The notes under the pieces: generated by a model
Databases searched by the model: none
What the model was told of the DNA's origin: nothing
The model's input: only the letters and a program-made list of their open reading frames with translations
Program-made: the position numbers and the translations under genes
Source: Sphingopyxis sp.
GTDB lineage: Bacteria > Pseudomonadota > Alphaproteobacteria > Sphingomonadales > Sphingomonadaceae
Direction of reading: 5' to 3'
DNA length: 64,000 nucleotides
Assembly: GCA_030148985.1 (NCBI GenBank)
Contig: JASBSJ010000059.1
Span: 44,265-108,264, forward strand
Shown: piece after piece, positions 18,593 through 27,077 of the stretch
Layout of the letters: every line of letters begins with the position of its first letter
Numbering within the stretch: position 1 is the first letter of the stretch

Positions 18593-20434
18593 ATGACCAC
18601 GCTCCACCCCACAATCTCCACGGTCACCGACCGCATCATCGCGCGCAGCGCGCCGCGTCGCGCCGCCTACCTCGACCTGATGGACCGCCAGCGCGACGCC
18701 GGCACCAACCGCGGCAATCTGTCGTGCGGCAACCTCGCCCACGGCTTCGCGGCGGCAGGCGACGACAAGCCCGTCATCCGCACCGGCGGCGCAATGAACA
18801 TCGGTATCGTCACCGCCTATAACGACATGCTCTCGGCGCATCAGCCCTATGGCCGCTACCCCGAACAGATCAAACTTTTCGCGCGCGAAGCCGGCGCCAC
18901 CGCGCAGGTCGCGGGCGGCGTCCCCGCGATGTGCGACGGCGTGACGCAGGGGCAGGCGGGCATGGACCTGTCGCTGTTCAGCCGCGACAATATCGCGCAG
19001 GGCACCGCTATCGCGCTCAGCCACGCGATGTTCGAAGGCGCGCTGCTGCTCGGCATCTGCGACAAGATCGTCCCCGGCCTGCTCATCGGCGCGCTGCGCT
19101 TCGGCCACCTCCCGCAGATCCTCGTCCCGGCCGGGCCGATGCCGTCGGGCCTCGCGAACAAGGAAAAGCAGCGCATCCGCCAGCTGTATGCCGAGGGCAA
19201 GGCGACGCGCGACGAACTGCTCGAAGCCGAGGCGGCAAGCTATCATGGCGCCGGAACCTGCACCTTCTATGGCACCGCGAACTCGAACCAGATGATGATG
19301 GAGCTGATGGGGCTGCACATCCCCGGCAGCGCCTTCACCAACCCCGGCACCAAGCTGCGTCAGGAGCTTACCCGCGCCGCGACCCACCGGATCGCCGCGA
19401 TCGGCTGGGACGGCGACGACTATCGCCCGCTCGGCCGATGCATCGACGAAAAGGCGATCGTCAACGCCGCGATCGGCCTGCTCGCAACGGGCGGCTCGAC
19501 CAATCATGCGATCCACCTGCCCGCAATCGCGCGCGCCGCAGGGATCATCATCGACTGGCAGGATTTCGACGAGCTCAGTCACGCCGTGCCGCTGCTCGCG
19601 CGCGTCTATCCGAACGGCGCGGGCGACGTGAACCATTTCCACGCCGCGGGTGGCATCGGCTATGTCGTGCGCGAGCTGCTCGGTGCCGGATTGCTCCATG
19701 GGGACATCCTTACCGTCGGCGGCACGATGGCCGATTATGCGGCGGAGCCCGTGCTCGTTGACGAAGAACTTCACTGGCAGGCCGCGCCCGCGACAAGCCG
19801 CGACGACACGATGCTGCGCTCCGTCGCCGCACCCTTTTCGCCCGACGGCGGGATGCGGCTGCTCGCGGGCAACCTCGGCCGTGCGATCATCAAGACGAGC
19901 GCGGTCGATCCGGATCGCTGGACGATCGAGGCGCCGGCCCAGATCTTCGACGACCAGAATCAGGTGCTCACCGCCTTCAAGGCGGGCGAGCTCGATCGCG
20001 ACGTCGTCGTCGTCGTCCGCTTCCAGGGCCCGCGCGCCAACGGTATGCCCGAACTCCACAAGCTGACCCCGGCGCTGGGCGTGTTGCAGGACAAGGGCTA
20101 TCGCGTCGCGTTGCTCACCGACGGCCGCATGTCGGGCGCCAGCGGCAAGGTGCCCGCGGTGATCCATCTCTCGCCCGAGGCGCTGCCCGGCCCCGACGGT
20201 GTCAGCGGCCCGCTCGCCTTTCTGCGCAACGGCGACATCGTGCGCGTCTGCGCGGTGAGGGGCGAAGTCGTCGCGCTCGTCGACGAAGCCGAATGGGCCG
20301 CGCGCACCCCCGCCGCCGCACCCCCGCCCGCGCTCGGTGTCGGCCGCGAACTCTTCGCGCTGTTCCGCCACCACGCCGACGAGGCGGAAAAGGGCGGTTC
20401 GGCCGTGCTCGCGGCGATGGAAACTGTGACTTAA
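18593..20434 (+). CDS. edd: Phosphogluconate dehydratase
   Basis: A 613-residue iron-sulfur dehydratase converting 6-phosphogluconate to 2-keto-3-deoxy-6-phosphogluconate. Conserved features include [20 protein letters not shown], the cluster cysteines of [10 protein letters not shown] and GICDKIVPG, and [15 protein letters not shown]. The length is normal for Edd and distinguishes it from the shorter dihydroxyacid dehydratase IlvD. It starts 12 bases after an R2 repeat and ends four bases before another. Confidence 0.96.
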   Translation: MTTLHPTISTVTDRIIARSAPRRAAYLDLMDRQRDAGTNRGNLSCGNLAHGFAAAGDDKPVIRTGGAMNIGIVTAYNDMLSAHQPYGRYPEQIKLFAREAGATAQVAGGVPAMCDGVTQGQAGMDLSLFSRDNIAQGTAIALSHAMFEGALLLGICDKIVPGLLIGALRFGHLPQILVPAGPMPSGLANKEKQRIRQLYAEGKATRDELLEAEAASYHGAGTCTFYGTANSNQMMMELMGLHIPGSAFTNPGTKLRQELTRAATHRIAAIGWDGDDYRPLGRCIDEKAIVNAAIGLLATGGSTNHAIHLPAIARAAGIIIDWQDFDELSHAVPLLARVYPNGAGDVNHFHAAGGIGYVVRELLGAGLLHGDILTVGGTMADYAAEPVLVDEELHWQAAPATSRDDTMLRSVAAPFSPDGGMRLLAGNLGRAIIKTSAVDPDRWTIEAPAQIFDDQNQVLTAFKAGELDRDVVVVVRFQGPRANGMPELHKLTPALGVLQDKGYRVALLTDGRMSGASGKVPAVIHLSPEALPGPDGVSGPLAFLRNGDIVRVCAVRGEVVALVDEAEWAARTPAAAPPPALGVGRELFALFRHHADEAEKGGSAVLAAMETVT

Positions 20435-20437
20435 TCC

Positions 20438-20513
20438 GTCGCCCCCGCGAAGGCGGGGGCCGCTACCGGCCTTGCGCCACCTTGCCACCGGCCCCCGCCT
20501 TCGCGGGGGCGAC
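20438..20513. repeat. Inverted repeat, family R2, between edd and eda
   Basis: The same arms as at 18493 with a different loop. It begins four bases after the edd stop and ends 20 bases before eda, so it occupies nearly the whole gap. Confidence 0.9.
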
Positions 20514-20532
20514 GAACGAAATCGGAGTGAAT

Positions 20533-21153
20533 ATGTCCAACAGCGGTATCGAGCAGATCATGACCCTCGCGCCGGTGATCCCGGTGATCGTCATCGACCG
20601 CGTCGAGGACGCCGTGCCGATGGCCGAGGCACTCGTCGCGGGCGGGCTCCGGGTGCTCGAGGTGACGATGCGCACCCCCGCCGCGCTCGATGCGATCCGC
20701 GCGATGAAAGCGGTATCGGGCGCGGTCGTCGGCGCGGGCACGGTGCTCAATCCCCACATGCTCAAGGATGCGATCGACGCGGGCAGCGAATTCATCGTCT
20801 CGCCCGGCCTCACCGACAGCCTCGGCGAAGCCGCGGTGGCGAGCGGCATTCCCTTCCTGCCCGGCGTCGCCAATGCGTCGAACATCATGATGGGGCTCGA
20901 CATCGGCCTCGACAGCTTCAAATTTTTCCCCGCCGCGACGAGCGGCGGCATCCCGGCATTGAAAGCCCTCGCAGGCCCCTTCGGCGGCGTCAATTTCTGC
21001 CCGACCGGCGGCATCAGCGCCGCGACCGCGCCCGAATGGCTCGCGCTGGGGCCCGTGCGCTGCGTCGGCGGCAGCTGGGTGGTGCCCGCGGGCCCGCTCG
21101 ATCCGGTGAAGATCGAGGCGCTGGCGAGGGAAGCGGCGGCACTTCGCCCGTGA
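20533..21153 (+). CDS. eda: KDPG aldolase
   Basis: A 206-residue class I aldolase that cleaves 2-keto-3-deoxy-6-phosphogluconate to pyruvate and glyceraldehyde-3-phosphate. The base is in LEVTMRTPAAL, the Schiff-base lysine is K130 in FKFFPAATSGG, and the phosphate loop is FCPTGGIS. The ATG at 20533 has GGAG five bases upstream, just outside the R2 repeat. It completes the Entner-Doudoroff pair with edd. Confidence 0.96.
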   Translation: MSNSGIEQIMTLAPVIPVIVIDRVEDAVPMAEALVAGGLRVLEVTMRTPAALDAIRAMKAVSGAVVGAGTVLNPHMLKDAIDAGSEFIVSPGLTDSLGEAAVASGIPFLPGVANASNIMMGLDIGLDSFKFFPAATSGGIPALKALAGPFGGVNFCPTGGISAATAPEWLALGPVRCVGGSWVVPAGPLDPVKIEALAREAAALRP

Positions 21154-21155
21154 TC

Positions 21156-21232
21156 GTCGCCCCCGCGAAGGCGGGGGCCGCTATCGGCCTAGCGCCACCT
21201 TGCCACCGGCCCCCACCTTCGCGGGGGGCGAC
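21156..21232. repeat. Inverted repeat, family R2, after eda
   Basis: A third R2 copy starts two bases after the eda stop. The right arm has one substitution and an extra G (CCCCACCTTCGCGGGGGGCG), so this copy has begun to diverge. It could act as the terminator of the zwf-edd-eda transcript. Confidence 0.88.
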
Positions 21233-21315
21233 GAATTGGACGCATTGATTAACCCCATCTTACCTGTCATCGTGCAGGGATAAGCGGCAATATAGCCGCC
21301 TGTGGGGAGATGTGC

Positions 21316-22872
21316 GTGCCAAGACCGCAGCCGCATTTGGAAGAAGTCCTCGCGTCCGAACCCGGATCGCGCATCGCCGCGCTTTTCGATTTCGACGGCA
21401 CGATCATCTCGGGCTACTCCGCCACAGCGATGCTGCGCGAAAAGTTTCAGCGCCGCGAAATGTCGGTCGAGGAAATCGCCGAAACCGCGCAGGTAATCGC
21501 GCAGCACAGCCTGGGGCAGATCGGCTTTTCGGGGCTGATGACCGCCGCCGCCAAATTCATGAAGGGCGTCGACGAACAAAGCTTCATCGACTTCGGCGAA
21601 GAGCTCTACCAAAAGCATATCGCGCGCAAAATCTACCCCGAAACGCGCGCGATCATCGAGGCGCATCAGGCCAAGGGGCATCGCGTCGCGATCATCTCGT
21701 CGGCGACGATCTACCAGATCGAACCCACCGCGCGCGACCTTGGCATCACCGACATCAAATGCTCCTCCTACGAAATCGAGGACGGGGTGTTCACGGGCGA
21801 GATCATCCGCCCCTTGTGCTTCGGCGAAGGCAAGGTGCTCGCCGCCGAGGAACTCGCCGCCGAATATGGCCTCGACCTCGATCAGAGCTATTTCTATTCG
21901 GACAGCGACGACGACATCGAACTGCTCGAACGCGTCGGCAAGCCGCGCCCGCTAAACCCGAACATGAAACTCAAGGGCATCGCCGACGAACGGAACTGGC
22001 CGGTCCAGCGCTTCGCCAGCCGCGGGACGCCGTCGTGGATCGACTATACGCGCACCATCTACGCCACCGGTTCGCTCGTCGGCGCCTTCGCCGCCGGCCT
22101 GCCGATCTGGGCGCTGACCCGCTCGCAGCGCGAGGCGGTCAATTTTTCGATGGGCCTCTTCGGCGACTTCGCGACCGCGATCACCGGCGTCGAGCTGGAG
22201 GTCGAGGACGAACGCCACCTCTGGTCGTCGCGCCCCTGCGTCTTCATCTTCAACCACCAGAGCAAGGCCGATGTGATGATCCTCGCCAAGCTCATCCGCC
22301 GCGACATGGGCGGGGTGGGCAAGAAAGAGATCAAGGACATCCCCATCCTTGGCAAGCTGATGGAATGGGGCGGCACCGTCTTCGTCGACCGCGCCGACGG
22401 CAAGAGCGCGATCAAGGCGATGGAACCGCTCGTCGCGGCGATCCGCGAAGAGGGCAAGTCGATCTGCATCGCTCCCGAAGGCACGCGCAGCCTGACGCCC
22501 AAGCTCGAACCCTTCAAGAAAGGCGCCTTCCACCTCGCGATGCAGGCGGGCGTGCCGATCGTCCCGATCGTGATCCATAACGCGACCGACGTTGCGCCGA
22601 AGAACGAATTTGTGATGCGCCCCGCAACCGTGCGCGTCACCGTCCTGCCGCCGGTCGACACGTCGAAATGGAGCGTGAAAACGATCAATAGCCATGTCCG
22701 CGACGTCAGGAATATGTTCCTGCGCACGCTGGGGCAGGCGGAGGAAAGCGTCGCGGAATCGGTGGCGAAGGAAGCGGCGGCCGAGGCAAAGGGGGAAAAG
22801 ACTCCGAAGAAGGCCGCCACCAAAAGGGCCGCGCCGAAGAAGAAGGCAACCGGAAAGGGCGCCAAGGCATGA
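21316..22872 (+). CDS. Fused HAD-IB phosphatase / 1-acylglycerol-3-phosphate acyltransferase
   Basis: A 518-residue two-domain enzyme. Residues 20-215 form a HAD-IB phosphatase (FDFDGTI with D25 and D27, IISSAT, GKVLAAEE, YSDSDDDIELL). Residues 235-480 form a PlsC-type acyltransferase (NHQSKADVMIL with H314, then PEGTRS with E388). Together they could acylate lysophosphatidate and remove phosphate to give diacylglycerol. The tail is rich in lysine and alanine. The GTG at 21316 has GGGGAG at good spacing; an ATG at 21310 is also in frame but too close. It heads a lipid cluster resembling the plsC-plsB2 region of Mycobacterium. Confidence 0.88.
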   Translation: MPRPQPHLEEVLASEPGSRIAALFDFDGTIISGYSATAMLREKFQRREMSVEEIAETAQVIAQHSLGQIGFSGLMTAAAKFMKGVDEQSFIDFGEELYQKHIARKIYPETRAIIEAHQAKGHRVAIISSATIYQIEPTARDLGITDIKCSSYEIEDGVFTGEIIRPLCFGEGKVLAAEELAAEYGLDLDQSYFYSDSDDDIELLERVGKPRPLNPNMKLKGIADERNWPVQRFASRGTPSWIDYTRTIYATGSLVGAFAAGLPIWALTRSQREAVNFSMGLFGDFATAITGVELEVEDERHLWSSRPCVFIFNHQSKADVMILAKLIRRDMGGVGKKEIKDIPILGKLMEWGGTVFVDRADGKSAIKAMEPLVAAIREEGKSICIAPEGTRSLTPKLEPFKKGAFHLAMQAGVPIVPIVIHNATDVAPKNEFVMRPATVRVTVLPPVDTSKWSVKTINSHVRDVRNMFLRTLGQAEESVAESVAKEAAAEAKGEKTPKKAATKRAAPKKKATGKGAKA

Positions 22873-22889
22873 CCGCACATCCCTTTCCC

Positions 22890-22971
22890 GTTCGCATCGA
22901 GCGAAGTCGAGATGCCCATCGGCCGGGCGCGTGCCGTCGGGGTGTCTCGACTTCGCTCGACACGAGCGGGG
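22890..22971. repeat. Interspersed inverted repeat, family R7
   Basis: CATCGAGCGAAGTCGAGATG and the mirror GTCTCGACTTCGCTCGACAC flank a 25-base loop, between the HAD-acyltransferase and the PlsB-like gene. It is the only copy in the window. Confidence 0.8.
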
Positions 22972-22994
22972 CTGAAGTGGAGGCTCTCTAGAAG

Positions 22995-25346
22995 GTGCCC
23001 GACGGCTCGCCCCGCACCCCGATCGTGACGGACGCGGCGGCTGACCGGCTCTACATCATCGACGCGCGCAATGGCGTCGAACGCCGCATCCTGCTCGACT
23101 GGATTCACGCAACCTCCAATGATTCGAGCGGCGACGACGAACCCGGCTGGGCCAGCCTCGACATCGAGGACGGCGACCATGCGCTGCCGGTCGAGGCGTT
23201 GCAGGCGCGGCTCGGCGCCGCGCCGTCGCGGCACATCGTGCCGCTGCGCGTCGCCTGGCGCATCCCCGGCTTCGAGAAGGGTCGCGCGCTCAAATTCCGC
23301 CATCTGATTTTCGGCGACCCGCGCCATCCGGGGCCGCTGCGCGCGCGGCTGATCCTGCTGCGCGACCGCCGCCGCGCGCAGATATTGGTGGGGGAGGCGG
23401 CGACGCTCGATACGCTCCGCACCCGTTTCTGCGCGCAGACCGGCGGCGGCGATGCCGAGGGCGCCGACAGCCCCGAATTTGCGCGCTTCGTCGCGCGGCA
23501 GGCCGCGCTTGCGCTCGACGTCGCCGAACGCGGCGTTCGCGGGACACGCTACAAGGTGCCGCGCTTCGTCGCCGATGGCCTGCGCACCAGCCCCAAATTC
23601 CGCGCCGCGCTTGCCGAGCTTGCGGCCGCGACCGGCCGCCCCGTCGCCGACCTCTATCGCGAGGCGCGACCGCTGATGAAGGAGGTGATCGCGCGGCCGT
23701 CGGCGCTCTTCCTCGACCTCCGCGCGCGGCTCGATCGCATGATGTTCGGCGGCTATGCGCCCGAAATGGAGATCGACGCCGCCGAACTGGCGAAGCTGCG
23801 GGGTATCCTCCGCGAACATCCCACCGCGATCCTCTTCACGCACAAAACCTATATCGACGGCGCGACGCCCAGCCGCCTTGCCTATGAAAATGACCTGCCG
23901 ATGCTCCACAGCTTCGGCGGCGCGAACCTCGACTTCGCGGTCATGGGCGAATTTTTCCGCCGTTCGGGGATGATCTTCATCCGCCGCAGCTTTCAGGACC
24001 AGCCGGTCTACAAGCTCGTGCTGCGCCACTATATCGCCTGGCTGCTCGCCAAGCGTTTCCCGCTGAGCTGGGCGTTCGAGGGCACCCGCTCGCGGCTCGG
24101 CAAGCTGATGCCGCCAAAATATGGCCTGATGAAATATGTCCTCGACGCCGCGCACGCGACGGGCACGCGCGGCGTCCATTTCGTCCCCTTCGTCACCAGC
24201 TTCGATCTCATCCGCGATGTCGAGGAATATGCCGCCGAACAGACCGGCCGCAGCAAAAAGCCCGAAAGCCTGTCGTGGTTCATCGGCTATATGAAAAGCC
24301 TGAAGGAGCCGTCGGGCCGCATCCGGCTCGACATCGGCGATCCTGTGGTCATCGACACCGCACCCGGTCCCGACGACAAGCGCGCGCTCGAAAAGATCGC
24401 CTTCGCCGTCGCGGTCGAGGCAAATCGGGTGACCCCGCTCACCGTCACCTCGGTGATGTGCCTGATCCTGCTCGGCATGGCGCCGCGCGGCGCGACCTCA
24501 GCCGAATTGCTCGGCGCGATCGGCGCGGTGACGCGCTGGGCGCGGGCACGCGGCATCCGGCTCAGCAGCGAACTCGAAAGCGGCGACAATGCCGCGCTGT
24601 CCACCACCATCGACACGCTCGTCACCAGCGGGCTGCTTGCCTGCTACGAAGCGGGCAGCGAAAATGTCTATTCGATCGACCCCGCCAGGCATCCGATGGC
24701 GAGCTATTACCGCAACATCATCGCGCATCATTTCCTCGACCGCGCGATGATCGAACTCGCACTGTTCGAGCTGCGCGACGCTGACAGCGGCGATGCGACC
24801 GCCGCCTTTTGGGCGCGGATCGATCGCCTCCGCGATCTGTTCAAATTCGAATTTTTCTACCCGCCGCGGGGCGAACATATGGCCGCCTTGCGCGCCGAGC
24901 TCGAACGCATCGACCCCGTGTGGGACCGCCGCCTCGCCAGCGGCGACCGCGGCATCGCCCAGCTCATTCGCCGCTGCCAGCCCGTCGTCGGCCACGCGAT
25001 ATTGCTGCCGTTCGCCGAGGCCTATTCGGTCGTCGCCGACTTGCTCGCGCGGGCGCGACCCGGCGAGGCAGTCGATGAAAAGGCCTTGCTCGACACCGCG
25101 CTGACCGAGGGCAAGCAGGCCTATCTGCTCCGCCGGATCAGCAGCGAAGCGGCAATCGGAAAATTGCTGTTCGCCAACGGCCTGTCGCTGATGCGCCATA
25201 TGGGGCTGGCCGACGAAGCGACGCCCGACGTTCTGGCGCAACGCTGCGCGCTGCTGATGGAACTGCGCAGTCTCGCCAATGTCATGGAAACGATGCGGCT
25301 ATCGACGGTGGCGCTCGCGGATCGGTTGATAGGGAGCGATCAATGA
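22995..25346 (+). CDS. Glycerol-3-phosphate 1-O-acyltransferase (PlsB-like)
   Basis: A 783-residue membrane-associated acyltransferase that should acylate position 1 of glycerol-3-phosphate, the first step of glycerolipid synthesis. The acyltransferase core has FTHKTYIDGATPSRL (H283 and D288 as the HX4D catalytic motif) and FEGTRSRLGKLMPPKYGLM (E362) as the substrate site. The large N-terminal domain and long helical C-terminal domain are PlsB-like; PlsC enzymes are about 250 residues. The start is a GTG at 22995 without a clear ribosome-binding site, so it is uncertain. The substrate would come from gpsA at 31588. Confidence 0.87.
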   Translation: MPDGSPRTPIVTDAAADRLYIIDARNGVERRILLDWIHATSNDSSGDDEPGWASLDIEDGDHALPVEALQARLGAAPSRHIVPLRVAWRIPGFEKGRALKFRHLIFGDPRHPGPLRARLILLRDRRRAQILVGEAATLDTLRTRFCAQTGGGDAEGADSPEFARFVARQAALALDVAERGVRGTRYKVPRFVADGLRTSPKFRAALAELAAATGRPVADLYREARPLMKEVIARPSALFLDLRARLDRMMFGGYAPEMEIDAAELAKLRGILREHPTAILFTHKTYIDGATPSRLAYENDLPMLHSFGGANLDFAVMGEFFRRSGMIFIRRSFQDQPVYKLVLRHYIAWLLAKRFPLSWAFEGTRSRLGKLMPPKYGLMKYVLDAAHATGTRGVHFVPFVTSFDLIRDVEEYAAEQTGRSKKPESLSWFIGYMKSLKEPSGRIRLDIGDPVVIDTAPGPDDKRALEKIAFAVAVEANRVTPLTVTSVMCLILLGMAPRGATSAELLGAIGAVTRWARARGIRLSSELESGDNAALSTTIDTLVTSGLLACYEAGSENVYSIDPARHPMASYYRNIIAHHFLDRAMIELALFELRDADSGDATAAFWARIDRLRDLFKFEFFYPPRGEHMAALRAELERIDPVWDRRLASGDRGIAQLIRRCQPVVGHAILLPFAEAYSVVADLLARARPGEAVDEKALLDTALTEGKQAYLLRRISSEAAIGKLLFANGLSLMRHMGLADEATPDVLAQRCALLMELRSLANVMETMRLSTVALADRLIGSDQ

Positions 25347-25365
25347 GTGTGTCTCGCCCTGCCTC

Positions 25366-25391
25366 GTCATCCCGGCCTTCGCCGGGATGAC
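25366..25391. repeat. Family R1 palindrome, single arm
   Basis: GTCATCCCGGCCTTCGCCGGGATGAC is a compact 26-base palindrome made of the two R1 ends joined without a loop. It lies 33 bases upstream of the WS/DGAT start. Confidence 0.85.
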
Positions 25392-25423
25392 GGCAGATTT
25401 GATGTCAGAGGATAAGCCCTAAC

Positions 25424-26980
25424 ATGCTCAAACAGCTCAGCGCGCAGGACGCCCAGTTCCTCTACACGCAAACCGCGAACAACCTCACGCATATCATGGG
25501 CGTCTATATCTACGACCCGTCGACCGCGCCCGGCGGCTTCGTGCGCTTCAAGGACATCATCGCCCACGTCGAAAGCCGCGTCCACACCTCGCCGCTCTTC
25601 AAGCGCCGCCTCCACCGCCTGCCGTTCGACATGGACCACCCCTATTGGGTCGAGGACGAGCATTTCGATATCGAGGCGCATATGAGCCACGCGCGGCTGC
25701 CCGAGCCCGCCGACTGGCGGCAATTCTGCATCGCGGTGGCGCGCTGGTTCTCGAAGCCGATGGATATGAACCGCCCGCTGTGGGATATATACATCATCGA
25801 GGGGCTCGACCGGATTCCGGGGATTCCAAAAGGCAGCTTCGCGATGCTCCACCGCGTCCACCACGCCGCGGTCGATGGCGCATCGGGCGCGCACGCCTTC
25901 ATCGCGATGAGCGACATCGATGCCAAGGGTACGCCCGCGATTCCCGAACCGCCGCCGGTCGAGGATCTGGGCGATCCGCCGTCGAGCGCCGAAACCCTCT
26001 CGCGCGCCTGGTCGGCGTCGCTCCAGTCGCCGGTCAAGTTCATGAACGCGCTCATGAAGATGTCGCCCGCGATCGTCGCGTCGGCGCGCAAGTCGATTGC
26101 CGAGGGCGGGATGACCGCGGGGGTACCCGAAACGCGCTTCAATGTGCCCGTGGGCCCGCACAAGATGTTCGACGCGACGACGGTGGCGCTCGCCGACGTC
26201 GCGGAAATCCGCAAGAAGGTGCCCGGCGCGACGGTCAATGACGTCGTGCTCACCACCGTCGGCGGCGCGCTGCGCAAATATCTCGCCAAGCACAAGGAAT
26301 TGCCGAAGGAGAGCCTCGTCGCGGTCGCGCCGGTCAATCTGCGCGGCAAGGGCGGCAAGGCCGCGACGCCGGGCAATCAGGTATCGGCGATGAGCGTCCC
26401 GATCCGCACCGACATCGCCGATCCGCTCGAACGGCTCGCCGCGGTGCGCGACTATACGGTCGAGGCAAAGGAGGCCAAAGCAGGCGTCAGCGCGCGGATC
26501 ATGACCGACCTGTCGCAGCATATTCCCGGTGCGACGATGGCCGCGGTCGCGCGGCTCGTGACCAGCGAGCGCTTCGCGGTGCGCGGCACCAACCTGTTCA
26601 TCTCCAACGTCCCCGGTGCGCAGGTGCCGCTCTACCTTGCGGGCGCCCGGCTCGTGCAGCAGCACGGCATGGCGCCGCTCGCGAACAATATGGGGCTGTT
26701 CGTCGCGACCCCCAGCTATAACGGCCGCATCGCCTTTTCGATCATCTCGGAACGCGCGATCATGCCCGACATCGCCTTTTTCCGCGAGTGCATCGACGAA
26801 AGTTTCGCCGACCTGATGAAGACGGCGCCGAAGGCCAAGGCGCCAAAAGCCGCTACGGCAAAGCCGAAAGCGGCCGCGAAACCCAAAGCGAAAGCGACGA
26901 CCAAAGCGGACAGGAAAAACACTTCTTCGTCATCCCGGCGAAGGCCGGGATCTCGCCCTCGCGTTAAATCTCCACGGTGA
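25424..26980 (+). CDS. Wax ester synthase / diacylglycerol acyltransferase (WS/DGAT)
   Basis: A 518-residue acyltransferase that makes triacylglycerol or wax ester from acyl-CoA. The catalytic HHxxxDG motif is HHAAVDG at residues 146-152. The N-terminus LSAQDAQFLYTQTANNLTHI, the NDVVLTTVGGALRKYL block and the C-terminal ISNVPG segment are family hallmarks. After residue about 465 comes an Ala/Lys/Pro-rich tail, and the last ~17 residues (SSSRRRPGSRPRVKSPR) are encoded by an R1 palindromic repeat that also supplies the stop codon. The repeat has therefore replaced or extended the original 3' end. Confidence 0.93.
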   Translation: MLKQLSAQDAQFLYTQTANNLTHIMGVYIYDPSTAPGGFVRFKDIIAHVESRVHTSPLFKRRLHRLPFDMDHPYWVEDEHFDIEAHMSHARLPEPADWRQFCIAVARWFSKPMDMNRPLWDIYIIEGLDRIPGIPKGSFAMLHRVHHAAVDGASGAHAFIAMSDIDAKGTPAIPEPPPVEDLGDPPSSAETLSRAWSASLQSPVKFMNALMKMSPAIVASARKSIAEGGMTAGVPETRFNVPVGPHKMFDATTVALADVAEIRKKVPGATVNDVVLTTVGGALRKYLAKHKELPKESLVAVAPVNLRGKGGKAATPGNQVSAMSVPIRTDIADPLERLAAVRDYTVEAKEAKAGVSARIMTDLSQHIPGATMAAVARLVTSERFAVRGTNLFISNVPGAQVPLYLAGARLVQQHGMAPLANNMGLFVATPSYNGRIAFSIISERAIMPDIAFFRECIDESFADLMKTAPKAKAPKAATAKPKAAAKPKAKATTKADRKNTSSSSRRRPGSRPRVKSPR

Positions 26981-27004
26981 GATCCCGGCCTTCGCCGGGA
27001 TGAC
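26929..27004. repeat. Family R1 inverted repeat overlapping the 3' end of the WS/DGAT gene
   Basis: A full two-arm R1 copy. Its left half is translated as the C-terminus of the upstream protein and the stop at 26978-26980 lies in its loop. With the palindrome at 25366 it brackets the gene. Confidence 0.9.
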
Positions 27005-27077
27005 GAGTGTATGGCAAGCATCGTCAAAACAGTTGCCAAAGACAACGTAAGCCCGCAAGAATCGAGAAAAATAGACC

